A DNA stretch of 64,000 bases from Pseudomonas viridiflava (GCF_900580865.1 NZ_UTBZ01000052.1:1-64000); one strand, 5' to 3'. Numbered from the stretch's first letter, positions 47,844-59,461 are shown. A program made the numbers and translations. Notes: generated by a model not told the origin, from the sequence alone.

Positions 47844-49925
47844 TCAGACCGCCGCCACCTGCTTGCCGCGCGCAATATCCTGCATGAATTTGTCCGCCGG
47901 CATCGGATGCCCCAGCAGATAACCCTGCAGCGAGTCACAACCCAACTGCGTCAAAAATTCCTGCTGCACACCGGTTTCCACGCCTTCAGCGACAATCCGC
48001 AATCCCAGCGCCTGCCCCAGCGCGACAATCGCCGAGACAATCGCCGCATCATCGCTGTCATGCTCCAGATCGCGCACAAAGCCACGGTCGATCTTCAGCT
48101 CGTTGGCCGGCAAACGCTTGAGGTACATCAGGCTGGAATAACCGGTGCCAAAGTCATCGATCGACAGATCGACGCCCATGTCCGACAACTCCTGCAACAC
48201 CGTCATGCTCGCATCGGCATCGCTCATGGCCGTGGTTTCGGTGATTTCCAGGGTCAGGCTGTTGGCCGGTAAATGGTGAGTGGCCAAGGCCTTGGCCACG
48301 CTGCGCACCAGCCCGGTGTGGCAGAACTGCAGCGCCGACAAGTTCACCGCGATACGCCAATCGGTGTAACCGAGCACGAACCACTCGCGCATCTGCCGAC
48401 AGGCTTCATTGAGCACCCAGTCGCCGATCGGGATGATCAGGCCGGATTTCTCGGCCAGGTCGATAAACTTGTCCGGCATCAGCATGCCGTGGATCGGGTG
48501 TTGCCAACGCAGCAGCGCTTCGGCCCCGACCGGACGGCCATTGGCGGCATCGAATTTGGGCTGGTAATGCAAGCTGAACTGACTGTGTTCCAGTGCCGCA
48601 CGCAGGTCCTGTAACAACTGCAACTGCTTGCGTGCGTTGTTGTTCATCGACGCATCGAAGAAGCTGTAACCGTTTTTGCCGCCGCCCTTGGCGTGGTACA
48701 TCGCCGCGTCGGCATTCATCAGCAGTTCCTGCGCGCTCTGGCCGTTGCCCGGATACAGGGCAATGCCGACGCTGGCGGAAATCTGCAAGTCATGTTCGGC
48801 GACGCGGAATGATTGCGCGATCAGGCCGACCTGACGCGCGGCCAGTCCCAGCGCATCATCGGGTTCGCTCAGACGCACCAGCAACACGAACTCATCGCCA
48901 CCGATCCGCGCCAGTGTGTCGAGGCTGCGCAAGTCTTCACGCAGACGCACACCGACTTCGCGCAACAACTGATCGCCCATGTGATGGCCGAACGCATCAT
49001 TGACCGGTTTGAAGCCGTCAAGATCGATGAACATCAAGGCAAAACAGCCGCCCTGCTCGTTGACCTTTTTCATCGCCTGATTGATCCGGTCGTCCAGCAG
49101 CATGCGGTTCGGCAGGCCGGTCAGGGTGTCGTGCAGGGCCAGTTGGGTGAGTTCGCGGTTGGCCACGGTCAACGAGTGCGCGAGATCAGCGGTACGCGCT
49201 TCGAGGCGCGCGTCGAGAATCGAGGTCAGCAAGGCAATCGACAGCACTGCCAACGTGGTGATCAACACCAGACTGTCGAGGCCATTGCCCTTCAAGCCAT
49301 TGACGGTGGCGCCACAGAAGCTGCCGTCAGGGAACTGCGCGGCGGCCATGCCGGTGTAATGCATGCCGACAATGGCGATGCCCATGATGATCGCCGCGCC
49401 GCCACGAATCAGGCGCACATAGGGCGAATGCTGACGCAGGCGAAAGGCGATCCACAGCGCCGCCGCCGACGCACCAACGGCGATCAGCAACGAGGCGCCA
49501 AACAGCGTCGGGTCGTAGTCGATCCCCGGGGTCATGCGCATCGCCGCCATGCCGGTGTAATGCATGGCGCTGATGCCGGCGCCCATGATCAGTGCGCCGA
49601 ACACCAGTTGCAGAATCGGCAATTTCGGCTGACTGACCAGCCACAAGGCAAATCCGCAGGACAACACGGCGATGAGCAGCGAAAGCGCCGTCAGGGTGAT
49701 GTCATAGCCCAGATCGATTGGCAGTTTGAAGGCCAGCATGCCAATGAAATGCATCGACCACACGCCGATGCCCATGGCAAACGCGCCCCCGGCAGTCCAG
49801 AAATGCACGGCCCGGCCCTTGGCCGTGGCAATGCGGCCGGTAAGGTCGAGCGCGGTGTAGGAAGCGAGAATCGCCACGCACAACGAAATGAAAACCAGGG
49901 TGGAGGAATAACTACCGATGAGCAT
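47844..49925 (-). CDS. mucR: MucR-like MHYT-GGDEF-EAL cyclic-di-GMP protein
   Basis: The 693-residue inner-membrane protein has an N-terminal MHYT sensor domain with about seven TM helices and three motifs MHFIGM, MHYTGM, MHYTGM (first about residue 58), thought to bind copper or gas. It has an intact GGDEF cyclase (RIGGDEF, about 375) and an intact EAL phosphodiesterase (AEALLRW, DDFGTGYSSL). P. aeruginosa MucR (PA1727) has this architecture and 685 residues and supplies c-di-GMP for alginate production. Start at 49925 gives a clean first TM helix; the frame to 50039 is longer without support. A long palindrome sits upstream. Confidence 0.9.
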   Translation of the reverse strand: MLIGSYSSTLVFISLCVAILASYTALDLTGRIATAKGRAVHFWTAGGAFAMGIGVWSMHFIGMLAFKLPIDLGYDITLTALSLLIAVLSCGFALWLVSQPKLPILQLVFGALIMGAGISAMHYTGMAAMRMTPGIDYDPTLFGASLLIAVGASAAALWIAFRLRQHSPYVRLIRGGAAIIMGIAIVGMHYTGMAAAQFPDGSFCGATVNGLKGNGLDSLVLITTLAVLSIALLTSILDARLEARTADLAHSLTVANRELTQLALHDTLTGLPNRMLLDDRINQAMKKVNEQGGCFALMFIDLDGFKPVNDAFGHHMGDQLLREVGVRLREDLRSLDTLARIGGDEFVLLVRLSEPDDALGLAARQVGLIAQSFRVAEHDLQISASVGIALYPGNGQSAQELLMNADAAMYHAKGGGKNGYSFFDASMNNNARKQLQLLQDLRAALEHSQFSLHYQPKFDAANGRPVGAEALLRWQHPIHGMLMPDKFIDLAEKSGLIIPIGDWVLNEACRQMREWFVLGYTDWRIAVNLSALQFCHTGLVRSVAKALATHHLPANSLTLEITETTAMSDADASMTVLQELSDMGVDLSIDDFGTGYSSLMYLKRLPANELKIDRGFVRDLEHDSDDAAIVSAIVALGQALGLRIVAEGVETGVQQEFLTQLGCDSLQGYLLGHPMPADKFMQDIARGKQVAAV

Positions 49926-50119
49926 GGGATTTCTCGTGGCCACCCAACGCGGATTGCGTCCATTCTCGGTCGGGCAAATGCGGCGATTGTACTGATTGCG
50001 CAGAAGAACGCACTGACAAAGTGAGCAATTGGCCATCAACCCGATGAAACGCTTGTTCGATCGTCCGACAAGGCTCTGGCGCGGCGTTCACAGCTTTGCT
50101 CAAAGCTGAAACACATACC

Positions 50120-50203
50120 TGTAGGAGCTGCCGGAGGCTGCGATCTTTTGATCTTGTCGTTAACAGAAAAATCAAAAGATCGCAGCCTCCGGCAGCTCCT
50201 ACA
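50120..50203. repeat. Perfect 33-bp inverted repeat
   Basis: Arms at 50120-50152 (TGTAGGAGCTGCCGGAGGCT...) and 50171-50203 are exact complements over 33 bp with an 18-bp loop. It is a second REP class in this window, with relatives at 60801-60880 and 62661-62703 (core GCGATCTTTTGAT). It lies between the convergent-facing 3' end of opmB and the mucR start. Confidence 0.9.
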
Positions 50204-50215
50204 AGGGGCATGGAA

Positions 50216-51685
50216 TCAGTTGGAGTTGCTCACGTCCAGCTGCCCATCCCAACCGCCGCCCAGCGCCGCAATCAGTTGCACGCTGGCGATCAAACGGCTT
50301 TGCAGAATGTTCAGCACACTGCGCTCATTGCTCAACGCCGTGGCTTGCACCACCACCACATCGATGTAAGCAATCAGCCCGGCCTTGTACTGGTTTTCCG
50401 TCAGGCGCAGGGAGTCGCGTGCTGCATCCAGCGCTTCCTGGCGCACCGCCGCTTCGTCTTCGTACACCTTGAGCTGCACCAGATAATTTTCAACCTCGCG
50501 GAAACCGTCGAGCACGGTCTGGCGGTACTTGGCCACGGTCTGGTCATACACTGCCTCGGTACGATCGACTTCTGCCGAACGTATGCCGCCGTCGAACAGC
50601 GGCAGCGCCAGTTTCGGCCCCACCGACCAGAAGCGGTTAGGCAGGCTGATCAGGTTCTGCGAGGTACTGCTGCTGTAACCGCCGCTCAGACTCAAGCTCA
50701 GATCCGGGTAATACGCGGCTTTGGCCACGCCGATGTTGGCGTTGGCGGCAATCACCGAACGCTCCGCCGAAGCAATGTCCGGACGCCGCTCAAGCAATTG
50801 CGACGGCAGGCTCAACGGCACCTGCGGCAGCTTTGGAATGGTCTGCACTTCGGCTATGTTGAAATCCGCCGGCGCTTGCCCGGTGAGCACGGCAATCGCA
50901 TTTTCGAATTGCGCGCGCTGCCAGATCAGGTCGACCAGATCAGCCTGGGTGCTTTTCAGTTGCGTCTGTGCCTGCGCTACCGCATCACGCCCGGAAACCC
51001 CGGCGCGGTACTGGTTCTGGGTCATTTTCAGCGAGCGTTCGTAGGCGGCGACCGTGGCTTCGAGCAGGCGTTTCTGCTGGTCGATCACGCGCAGTTGCAG
51101 GTAGTTCTGCACCAGCTCCGATTGCTGGCTCAGGCGCATGGCCGCCAAGTCGGCAAAACTGGCCTGGGCGCTGGCCTCATCGGCTTCCAGGCCACGGCGC
51201 AGCTTGCCCCAGACATCGGCTTCCCAACTGACGCCCAGTTCGGCGTTATAGGTGTCGCGGATACCGCTGGAAGAACTGCTCAAACTCGAACTGCTGCTGC
51301 CAGTGCCCTGACTGGAGCGGGTCTTGCCCAGACTCAAGTCAACGCTGGGATAGAACGCCCCGCGAGCACTGCGCACCAAGGCTTGGGCCTGACGATACTG
51401 GGCTTCTGATTGCGCGACCGTCTGGTTGGAACTGTTGAGTTTCTCGATCAGCCCGTTGAGCTGCTGATCGCCATACAACTCCCACCACGCACCCCGGGCC
51501 AGCGAATCGCTCGGGTTGGCCTGGGTCCAGCCCTCGGCTTCTTTGTACAGGGCAATTTCAGCGGTTTGCGGGCGCTGGTAATCCGGGCCGACAGCGCAGG
51601 CACTGAGCATCGCCACGCACAGCGACAGGCTGAGCAGACGCGAGCCTCGAACGGTGGCCAGATTGAAAAGCGAACGGTCAGTCAT
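50216..51685 (-). CDS. opmB: Outer-membrane efflux channel lipoprotein
   Basis: The 489-residue NodT/OprM-type TolC-family channel has a lipobox LSAC in the signal peptide (VAMLSACAVGPDYQRP; Cys near residue 30). It has two copies of the alpha-barrel/beta-barrel half (AQSEAQYRQAQALVRSARGAFYP, and ENYLVQLKVYEDEAAVRQEALDAARDSLRLTENQYKAGL). It is the fourth gene of muxABC-opmB, overlapping muxC by 4 bp. Symbol by analogy with P. aeruginosa MuxABC-OpmB. Confidence 0.92.
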   Translation of the reverse strand: MTDRSLFNLATVRGSRLLSLSLCVAMLSACAVGPDYQRPQTAEIALYKEAEGWTQANPSDSLARGAWWELYGDQQLNGLIEKLNSSNQTVAQSEAQYRQAQALVRSARGAFYPSVDLSLGKTRSSQGTGSSSSSLSSSSSGIRDTYNAELGVSWEADVWGKLRRGLEADEASAQASFADLAAMRLSQQSELVQNYLQLRVIDQQKRLLEATVAAYERSLKMTQNQYRAGVSGRDAVAQAQTQLKSTQADLVDLIWQRAQFENAIAVLTGQAPADFNIAEVQTIPKLPQVPLSLPSQLLERRPDIASAERSVIAANANIGVAKAAYYPDLSLSLSGGYSSSTSQNLISLPNRFWSVGPKLALPLFDGGIRSAEVDRTEAVYDQTVAKYRQTVLDGFREVENYLVQLKVYEDEAAVRQEALDAARDSLRLTENQYKAGLIAYIDVVVVQATALSNERSVLNILQSRLIASVQLIAALGGGWDGQLDVSNSN

Positions 51686-54600
51686 AGCGGAGTTTCCAGA
51701 GCGGCGTCAGTACGCACGCCACGCCATTTGTTGAAACGATGGCGCAGCTTGTCGAGATAGAGGTAAACCACCGGAGTGGTGTAAAGCGTCAGCACTTGGC
51801 TGAAAATCAGCCCGCCGATAATGGTCAAACCCAACGGCTGGCGCATTTCCGCGCCTTCGGCACGGCCGAGCAGCAGCGGCAAGGCACCGAGAATCGCCGC
51901 CAGGGTGGTCATCAGAATCGGGCGCAGACGTTGCAGGCAAGCACTGCGGATCGATTCCAGCGGCGACAGGCCCTGATGACGCTCCAGTTGCAAAGCCAGG
52001 TCGATCATCAGAATGGCGTTTTTCTTCACCACACCAATCAGCAGGAACAACCCGAGCAGCGAAATCAGGCTGAACTCGCCGCCCAGCGCATAGATCGACA
52101 GCAACGCACCGACACCGGCCGACGGCAGGGTCGACAGGATCGTCAGCGGATGGATGTAGCTTTCGTACAGCACGCCCAGCACCAGATACACCGCCAGCAA
52201 CGCGCCGAGAATCATGAACGGCTGGCTCTTCTGCGTCGCGGCGAAGGCGTCGGCGGTGCCGGCCATTTTTGCGATGACGTCTTCCGGCAGGCCCAGCTTG
52301 GCAATCGCCCGCTCGATGGCAGCGCTGCCCTGCTCCACCGTCACGCCTTCAGCCATGTCGAAGGAAATGTCCTCGGAGGCGAACTGACCTTCGTGGCTGA
52401 CGCGGTCATCTTCCAGGCTGTTTTCGTAATGGGCAAAGGTCGACAGCGGTACTCGCGCACCGTCAGCGGTGATCACCTGAACCTGCTTGAGCGTCACCGG
52501 GTCCTGGGCGTATTTCGGATTGACCTCCATCACTACCTGATACTGGTTGAGGCTGTCGTAGATCGTTGAAATCTGTCGCTGGCTGTAGGCGTTGTTCAGC
52601 ACCGCGGTGACCATGTCCATGTCGACACCCAGGCGTTTGGCCTGATCGCGATCGACAATCAGCGTCACCTGCTGGGCACCCGCTCCCTCACGGGCATCAA
52701 TCGCCGTCAACTCCGGCAAGGCCCTTAACGCGGTAACCACTTTCGGGTACCACTTGCGCAACTCGCTCAAATCACCGCTTTGCAGAATGTAGCTGTATTG
52801 CGAGGTGGTCTGTTCGCGGCCACCGCCGAATTGCAGGTCCTGATCGGCCATCAGCATCAATTGCGCACCGGGGACCTTGGGCATTTCCTTGCGCATGCGC
52901 TCGATAACTTTCTGCGCCGACAGATTGCGTTCCTTGATGGGTTTCAGGCGCACCAGCATAAAAGCGTTATTGGTGCCGTTGGTGCCGCCGATGAATCCGG
53001 CGACACTTTCCACCGCTTCGTCCTTGAGCACGGCGCGGCGGAAAATCTCCATTTTCGGCTGCATCACGCTGAACGACAGGCCGTCATCACCGCGCACAAA
53101 TCCGATTAACTGGCCGGTGTCCTGCTGCGGCATGAAGGTTTTCGGCACCACCACGTACAGCGCGACGTTCACGCCAACGGTGATCAGCAGACTGAGCAAG
53201 GTCAGACGCCGATGGCGCAACACCCAGTCGAGGCTGCTGGCGTATTTGCCGACCATCCAGTCGTTGGTACGACGGCTCCAGCGTTGCAAGCGATTTTCCT
53301 GCCCCGGCGTGTGCGGCTTCAGCCAACGGGCGCAGAGCATCGGCGTCAGCGTCAGCGAAACCACCAGCGAGACGACGATGGCCGCGGCCAAGGTAATGGA
53401 AAACTCACGGAACAGGCTCTCGACGATGCCGCCCATGAACAGAATCGACAGGAACACTGCGACCAGTGAGACGTTCATCGACAGCAAGGTAAACCCGACT
53501 TCCTTGGCCCCGAGGTACGCGGCCTGCATCGGTTTGACGCCCTCGTCGATGTGCCGGGAAATGTTCTCCAGTACAACAATGGCGTCGTCCACCACCAGGC
53601 CGGTGGCGAGAATCAGCGCCATCAGCGACAGGTTGTTCAGCGAGAAACCGTAGAGGTACATCACCGCAAAGGTGCCGACCAGCGACACCGGCACGGCCAA
53701 TGTCGGAATCAGCGAAGCGCGGAAGTTACCGAGGAACAGGAACACCACCAGTATCACCAGCGCCACGGCAATCAGCAGGGTCATCTCGGCTTCGTGCAAC
53801 GTTGCCTTGATCACCGGCGAGCGATCCATGGCCAGATTCAGCTTCACGCTGGCCGGCAACACGGCTTGCAGCGCCGGCAACTGAGCCTTGATCTCGTTGA
53901 CTGTCTCGATGATGTTGGCGCCGGCCTGACGGTTGATCACCAGCAGCACGGCTGCGTCATCGTTGAAGAAACCACTGTTGTAGCGGTCTTCGACGCCGTC
54001 ACTGACCTTGGCCACGTCCTTGAGGCGCAACGCGGCGCCGTCGGCGTAGTGGATGATCAGTGATTCGTAATCCTTGGCTTTCTCCAACTGGTCATTGGCC
54101 TGGATCTGCCACAAGCGCTGGCCGTCCTCGACCGAACCCTTGGGCCGGCGCACGTTGGCATCGGCGATGGTCTTGCGCACATCGTCGAGCGCCACGCCGT
54201 ACTGGTTCAGCGCCTGCGGTTCGAGTTCGATGCGTACCGCCGGCAGCGAACTGCCGCCGATCTGCACTTCGCCGACGCCCTGCACTTGGGACAGACTCTG
54301 GGAAAGAATGGTCGAAGCCAAATCGTAGAGCTGGCCTTTTTCCAACACGTCGGAGGTCAGCGACAGCACCATGATCGGCGCCTGCGACGGGTTGACCTTC
54401 TTGTAGGTCGGCATGCTGCGCATACCGCTCGGCAACAGGTTGCGCGAGGCGTTGATCGCCGCCTGCACTTCCCGTGCGGCGCCGTTGATGTCGCGGTCGA
54501 GGTCGAACTGCAGAATGACCCGGGTCGAACCCTGACTGGAGCGGCTGCTCATGGTGTTGACGCCGGCGATCGCGCCGAAAGAGCGCTCCAGCGGTGTCGC

Positions 54601-54789
54601 CACGGTGGACGCCATGACCTCCGGGCTGGCACCGGGCAAACTCGCCTGCACGACGATCACCGGGAAATCCATCTGCGGCAGCGGTGCCACCGGCAGCAGA
54701 CCGAAGCTGACACCGCCGAGCAGCATGATCGCCAGGCTCAGCAGCATCGTCGCCACGGGACGCTTGATGAAAGGACCGGAGAGGTTCAT
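51682..54789 (-). CDS. muxC: RND efflux transporter, second subunit
   Basis: The 1035-residue inner-membrane proton antiporter of the HAE1 RND group, MdtC/MuxC type, has 12 TM segments. Seen: FIKRPVATMLLSLAIMLLGG at the N-terminus, the proton-relay TM4 segment LILATGLVVDDAIVVLENISRHI near 395-415, and a second LLLIGVVKKNAILMIDLAL motif. In E. coli MdtBC the pump is a heterotrimer of B2C; the pairing with the next gene implies the same here. Start at 54789; the upstream frame lies in a REP element. It overlaps opmB by 4 bp. Confidence 0.95.
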   Translation of the reverse strand: MNLSGPFIKRPVATMLLSLAIMLLGGVSFGLLPVAPLPQMDFPVIVVQASLPGASPEVMASTVATPLERSFGAIAGVNTMSSRSSQGSTRVILQFDLDRDINGAAREVQAAINASRNLLPSGMRSMPTYKKVNPSQAPIMVLSLTSDVLEKGQLYDLASTILSQSLSQVQGVGEVQIGGSSLPAVRIELEPQALNQYGVALDDVRKTIADANVRRPKGSVEDGQRLWQIQANDQLEKAKDYESLIIHYADGAALRLKDVAKVSDGVEDRYNSGFFNDDAAVLLVINRQAGANIIETVNEIKAQLPALQAVLPASVKLNLAMDRSPVIKATLHEAEMTLLIAVALVILVVFLFLGNFRASLIPTLAVPVSLVGTFAVMYLYGFSLNNLSLMALILATGLVVDDAIVVLENISRHIDEGVKPMQAAYLGAKEVGFTLLSMNVSLVAVFLSILFMGGIVESLFREFSITLAAAIVVSLVVSLTLTPMLCARWLKPHTPGQENRLQRWSRRTNDWMVGKYASSLDWVLRHRRLTLLSLLITVGVNVALYVVVPKTFMPQQDTGQLIGFVRGDDGLSFSVMQPKMEIFRRAVLKDEAVESVAGFIGGTNGTNNAFMLVRLKPIKERNLSAQKVIERMRKEMPKVPGAQLMLMADQDLQFGGGREQTTSQYSYILQSGDLSELRKWYPKVVTALRALPELTAIDAREGAGAQQVTLIVDRDQAKRLGVDMDMVTAVLNNAYSQRQISTIYDSLNQYQVVMEVNPKYAQDPVTLKQVQVITADGARVPLSTFAHYENSLEDDRVSHEGQFASEDISFDMAEGVTVEQGSAAIERAIAKLGLPEDVIAKMAGTADAFAATQKSQPFMILGALLAVYLVLGVLYESYIHPLTILSTLPSAGVGALLSIYALGGEFSLISLLGLFLLIGVVKKNAILMIDLALQLERHQGLSPLESIRSACLQRLRPILMTTLAAILGALPLLLGRAEGAEMRQPLGLTIIGGLIFSQVLTLYTTPVVYLYLDKLRHRFNKWRGVRTDAALETPL

Positions 54790-54820
54790 CGAACACGATC
54801 CCCTGCTCCACCGCCCAACC

Positions 54821-54913
54821 CTGTGGGAGCGAGCTTGCTCGCGAAGAGGCCGGCACATCCAACATCGTTAGTGACTGCCTGACCGCTTTCGCGAGCAAGC
54901 TCGCTCCCACAGG
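54821..54913. repeat. REP doublet inside the mux operon
   Basis: CTGTGGGAGCGAGCTTGCTC (54821-54840) and its inverse fill most of the 142-bp gap between muxB and muxC. All other junctions of the operon overlap by 4 bp, so this is the only spacer. Confidence 0.9.
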
Positions 54914-54931
54914 TTACGTGGCGATGCAAAG

Positions 54932-57900
54932 TCATACCGACACCTCCTCAGTGTCAGCATTGGTCTTGCCAAAGCGTCGACCGAGGCGGTCGAAATACAG
55001 GTAGATCACTGGCGTGGTGAACAGCGTCAGCACCTGACTCACCAGCAAACCGCCGACCATCACCAGACCCAGCGGCTGACGCAATTCAGCCCCGGAACCG
55101 GTGGCGAGCATCAACGGCACCGCGCCAAACAGCGCCGCCAGCGTGGTCATGAGGATTGGCCGGAAGCGCAGCAGCGCCGCCTGATAAATCGCCTGCTCCG
55201 GCGCCATACCTTGGGTGCGTTCAGCATCGAGGGCGAAGTCGATCATCATGATCGCGTTCTTTTTCACGATACCGATCAACAGAATGATGCCGATGATCGC
55301 GATCATGCCCAGGTCATTGCCACTGAGCAGCAGCGCCAGCAACGCGCCGACCGCCGCCGACGGCAAAGTCGAAAGAATGGTGATCGGGTGAATGTAGCTC
55401 TCGTACAGCACGCCCAGCACGATGTACATGGTCACCACGGCGGCCAGAATCAGCAGCAAGGTGCTCGACAGCGAGGCCTGGAACGCTTCGGCCGCGCCCT
55501 GGAACTGGGTCTGCACGCCGACCGGCATGCCGATGTCCTTTTGCACCTGTTCGATAATGTCCACCGCATGCCCCAGCGCCACGCCGGGCGCCAGGTTGAA
55601 CGACATCATCACCGCCGGGAACTGACCGATATGGGTGATCGCCAGTTGCGCCTGCCGCTCTTCGACATGGGCCAGACTCGACAGGCGTACCTGTGCGCCG
55701 TCAGTAGTCTTCACATGAATCTGGTCCAGCGCCTGCGGGCCGATCTTCTCCCCGGCCTGGGCTTGCAGCACTACGCGGTACTGGCTGGCCTGGGTGTAAA
55801 TGGTCGAGATCTGCCGCTGGCCGAAGGCGTCGTACAGCGCGTCGGTGATGTTCGCCACCGAGACGCCGAGGCGTGACGCGGCATCGCGGTCGATCACCAG
55901 ATAGACCTGCAAGCCCTTGTCCTGCAAATCACTGGCAACGTCGGTCAGTTCCGGACGTTGTGCCAGCGCTTCGACCAGACGGCCGCTCCATTGACTGAGA
56001 AGTTCGGAGTCCGGCGAAGACATGCTGAACTGATATTGGGTGCGGCTGACACGGTCTTCGATGGTCAGGTCCTGCACCGGTTGCATGAACAGACGGATGC
56101 CGACCAGTTTGTCCAGTTGCGGTTGCAGACGCGCGATCACTTCTGTGGCCGACAGATCACGCTCACCATGGGGCTTGAGGTTGATCAGCAAGCGCCCGCT
56201 GTTGAGCGTGGCGTTATCGCCGTCGACACCGATGTAGGACGACAGGCTCTGCACCGCCGGATCTTCGAGAATGATTTTCGCCAGTTCCTGTTGGCGCTCG
56301 CCCATGGCAGCAAAGGAAATCGACTGCGGTGCCTCGGAAATGCCCTGAATCACCCCGGTGTCCTGCACCGGGAAGAAGCCCTTCGGCACGACCATATAGA
56401 GAAATACGGTCAACCCGAGCGTAGCGATGGCCACCAGCAAGGTCAGTGGCTGGTGCTTGAGCACCCAGCGCAGCATCCGCCCGTACTCGGTGATCATCCA
56501 GTCAATCACCGCACCGCTGGCGCGGTAGAAACGGCCTTGCTCATGTTCTTCCGGCTCACGCTTGAGCAGACGCGCGCACATCATCGGCGTCAGGGTCAGC
56601 GAAACCACCAGGGAAATCAGGATGGCCACCGCCAGGGTGATGGCGAATTCGCGGAACAGGCGCCCGACTACATCGGCCATGAACAGCAGCGGAATCAGTA
56701 CTGCAATCAGTGACAGCGTCAGCGAGATCAGGGTAAAGCCGATCTGCCTGGCGCCCTTCAGCGCGGCCTGCATCGGGCTGTCGCCCTCTTCGATGAAGCG
56801 CGAAATGTTCTCCAGCATGACGATGGCGTCGTCGACCACAAAACCGGTGGCAATGGTCAGCGCCATCAGGGTCAGGTTGTTCACCGAGAACCCGGCCAGA
56901 TACATCACGCCAAAGGTGCCGATCAGCGACAGCGGAACGGCCACCGACGGAATGATCGTCGCACTGGCGCGCCGCAGGAACAGGAAGGTCACCATCACCA
57001 CCAGGGCGATGGCGATCAGCAATTCGTGTTGTACGTCGGTGACCGAGGCGCGAATGGTCTGCGTGCGGTCGGTCAGCACCGTCACTTCGAGGCCGGCCGG
57101 CAGGTTGTCGGTGATGCTCGGCAGCAACGCCTTGATGCGGTCGACCACTTCAATCACGTTGGCACCCGGCTGACGCTGGATGTTCAGCAATACGGCCTGA
57201 TTCAGGTTGGCCCACGCAGCAAGGCGTTCGTTCTCGGCGCCGTCGACGATTTCCGCCACGTCCTTGAGCCGCAGCGGCGCGCCGTTCTTGTAGGCGAGGA
57301 TCAGGTTGGCGTAGTCCTCGGGCGAGGTCAGTTGGTCGTTGGCGTCCAGCATCGACACTCGGGTCGGGCCGTCGAAGTTGCCTTTCGGCTGATTGACGTT
57401 GGAGGCGCCGATCAGGGTGCGCACGTCCGACAGGTTGAGGCTGTTGGCCGCCAACGCTTCCGGGTTGACCTTGATGCGCACGGCCTGACGCTGACCGCCG
57501 GCAATGCTGACCATGCCCACGCCGCTGATCTGGGCGATTTTCTGCGCCATGCGCGTATCGACCAGATCATTGAGTTTGGGCAGCAGCATGGTTTTCGAGG
57601 TGATCGCCAGCGTCAGTACCGGGGTGTCCGCCGGGTTGACCTTGTTGTACACCGGCGGCGCCGGCAAATCGGTCGGCAACAGGTTGGTCGCGGCGTTGAT
57701 CGCGGCTTGCACCTGCTGCTCGGCGACGTCCATGTTGATGTCGAGGCTGAAACGCAGGGTCAGCACCGACGCACCGCCGGAACTGGTTGAAGCCATTTGC
57801 GTGAGGCCCGGCATTTGCCCGAACTGGCGCTCAAGCGGCGCGGTGACGGCACTGGTCATCACATCCGGGCTGGCGCCGGGATACAGGGTCATGACGCGGA

Positions 57901-58033
57901 TGGTCGGGTAATCGACCTGTGGCAGCGCCGACACCGGCAACAGGCGGTAAGCGATCAGGCCGGCCAGGACAATGGCCAGCATGCTCAGGGTGGTGGCTAC
58001 CGGTCGGAGGATGAACAGCCGCGAAATGTTCAT
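54932..58033 (-). CDS. muxB: RND efflux transporter, first subunit
   Basis: The 1033-residue HAE1-type RND pump is the MdtB/MuxB partner. N-terminus [22 protein letters not shown]4 motif [23 protein letters not shown] near 395-415 with the proton-relay Asp pair, [23 protein letters not shown], and [25 protein letters not shown]. It starts 4 bp inside the muxA stop. Known substrates of P. aeruginosa MuxABC include novobiocin and macrolides; this is transferred by analogy only. Confidence 0.95.
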   Translation of the reverse strand: MNISRLFILRPVATTLSMLAIVLAGLIAYRLLPVSALPQVDYPTIRVMTLYPGASPDVMTSAVTAPLERQFGQMPGLTQMASTSSGGASVLTLRFSLDINMDVAEQQVQAAINAATNLLPTDLPAPPVYNKVNPADTPVLTLAITSKTMLLPKLNDLVDTRMAQKIAQISGVGMVSIAGGQRQAVRIKVNPEALAANSLNLSDVRTLIGASNVNQPKGNFDGPTRVSMLDANDQLTSPEDYANLILAYKNGAPLRLKDVAEIVDGAENERLAAWANLNQAVLLNIQRQPGANVIEVVDRIKALLPSITDNLPAGLEVTVLTDRTQTIRASVTDVQHELLIAIALVVMVTFLFLRRASATIIPSVAVPLSLIGTFGVMYLAGFSVNNLTLMALTIATGFVVDDAIVMLENISRFIEEGDSPMQAALKGARQIGFTLISLTLSLIAVLIPLLFMADVVGRLFREFAITLAVAILISLVVSLTLTPMMCARLLKREPEEHEQGRFYRASGAVIDWMITEYGRMLRWVLKHQPLTLLVAIATLGLTVFLYMVVPKGFFPVQDTGVIQGISEAPQSISFAAMGERQQELAKIILEDPAVQSLSSYIGVDGDNATLNSGRLLINLKPHGERDLSATEVIARLQPQLDKLVGIRLFMQPVQDLTIEDRVSRTQYQFSMSSPDSELLSQWSGRLVEALAQRPELTDVASDLQDKGLQVYLVIDRDAASRLGVSVANITDALYDAFGQRQISTIYTQASQYRVVLQAQAGEKIGPQALDQIHVKTTDGAQVRLSSLAHVEERQAQLAITHIGQFPAVMMSFNLAPGVALGHAVDIIEQVQKDIGMPVGVQTQFQGAAEAFQASLSSTLLLILAAVVTMYIVLGVLYESYIHPITILSTLPSAAVGALLALLLSGNDLGMIAIIGIILLIGIVKKNAIMMIDFALDAERTQGMAPEQAIYQAALLRFRPILMTTLAALFGAVPLMLATGSGAELRQPLGLVMVGGLLVSQVLTLFTTPVIYLYFDRLGRRFGKTNADTEEVSV

Positions 58034-59337
58034 GCGCCCTTCTTGGCCTTGTCGGAGACAGCAGCGTCAGTCGGGGTCGCGGCAGATTTGCCTTGCAGGT
58101 GTTCGGTCGGCGTGGTCGGTACTTGATTGCTGTCGTTGACCACTTCCACTTCACTGCCTTCCTTCAGGCGGTCGGTGCCTTCCAACACCACGCGGTCGCC
58201 GGCGGCCAGGCCTTCGGTGACCACGGTGTTTTCGCCATCACTGGCGCCAATCTTCAGTTGGCGAATGGTGACCTTCTTGTCGCCGTCCAGCGCATAGACG
58301 AAGGTACCGTTGGTGCCAAACTGGATGGCCGCCGACGGCGCCAATACCACGCCTTTCAGCGTGTCAGCGAGCAAGTGGACATTGACAAACTGATTGGGGA
58401 ACAACGCCTGATCGCGGTTTTCGTAGCGGGCCTTGAACTTCAGGGTGCCGGTGGCGACGTCGATCTGGTTGTCGAGGCTTTGCAGCACGCCGGTGGCCTG
58501 CAGCTTAGTGTCGCCGCGATCCCACGCTTCGGCTGGCAGCTTGGCGCCACTGCGATAACGGGCGAGCACGGTTTCGAGGCTGTTTTCCGGCAAGGTGAAA
58601 GCGACGCTGATCGGTTGCGTCTGGGTGATCACCGCGAGGAATGTGGTGTCGTTGGCGGTAACGAGGTTGCCGACGTCAACCTGACGCAGACCGACACGGC
58701 CGGCAATCGGTGCGCGGATCTTGGTGAATTCAAGATTGAGCTTGGCATCGTTGACCGCTGCCTGATTGGTCTTGACCGTACCCAGATACTGGCCGACCAG
58801 TGCTTCAGCGGTGTCCAGCGTCTGTTTGGCGATGCTGTCCTCTTTGTACAGACCGCGATAACGCTCGACGTCAACCTGGGCGTTTTTCAGTTGTGCCTGA
58901 TTCTGCAGCAAAGTGCCTTCGGCTTGCAGCAAGGCGTTCTGGTACGGGCGCGGGTCGATCTCGGCCAGCAGGTCGCCAGCCTTGACCATCTGCCCTTCTT
59001 CGAAATTGATCTTGACCAGCTCGCCGCCCACCCGGCTGCGCACATTGATGGTGTTGAGCGCGGTCACCGTACCCAGCGCCTTGTAATACAGCGGGAAATC
59101 ACCGGTAACCGCCGGCGCCACGCGCACCGGAATTGGCCCGGCGCCGCCACCGAAGCCCGGCCGCATCATTCCCGAACGCCCGGTGTGCCCGGCCGCAGCC
59201 TTGTCTGCGCCCTCCTTGGGGCTCGAGCCGGCAGGCCAGAATTTCCAGCACAGGACAGCGATCACCAACAGGACAAGCAGGCTGATCAGCCAGCGACGGG
59301 AGTTACGGGGAGACGATTGCATGGAGTGATTAACCAT
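58030..59337 (-). CDS. muxA: RND periplasmic adaptor
   Basis: The 435-residue membrane-fusion protein has an N-terminal signal anchor ([18 protein letters not shown], about 16-33). Behind it are a lipoyl half-motif ([34 protein letters not shown]), an alpha-hairpin ([24 protein letters not shown]...), and lipoyl return [16 protein letters not shown]. Gene order muxA-muxB-muxC-opmB on the - strand matches mdtABC-like operons. ATG 59337 gives [12 protein letters not shown] 59322 is an alternative. C-terminal tail of about 40 residues is low-complexity (Ala/Thr/Lys). Confidence 0.94.
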   Translation of the reverse strand: MVNHSMQSSPRNSRRWLISLLVLLVIAVLCWKFWPAGSSPKEGADKAAAGHTGRSGMMRPGFGGGAGPIPVRVAPAVTGDFPLYYKALGTVTALNTINVRSRVGGELVKINFEEGQMVKAGDLLAEIDPRPYQNALLQAEGTLLQNQAQLKNAQVDVERYRGLYKEDSIAKQTLDTAEALVGQYLGTVKTNQAAVNDAKLNLEFTKIRAPIAGRVGLRQVDVGNLVTANDTTFLAVITQTQPISVAFTLPENSLETVLARYRSGAKLPAEAWDRGDTKLQATGVLQSLDNQIDVATGTLKFKARYENRDQALFPNQFVNVHLLADTLKGVVLAPSAAIQFGTNGTFVYALDGDKKVTIRQLKIGASDGENTVVTEGLAAGDRVVLEGTDRLKEGSEVEVVNDSNQVPTTPTEHLQGKSAATPTDAAVSDKAKKGA

Positions 59338-59461
59338 TGGGCGCGTGGGCTTCTTTTACGGGAGGCTGAACGATAAGCACTGATGGGGAATTAGCAAAGC
59401 AGCTTTACCGGCAATTTACTTACACCTTACGTTTCAAGGTGTGAGGCAAAACACTGATACA

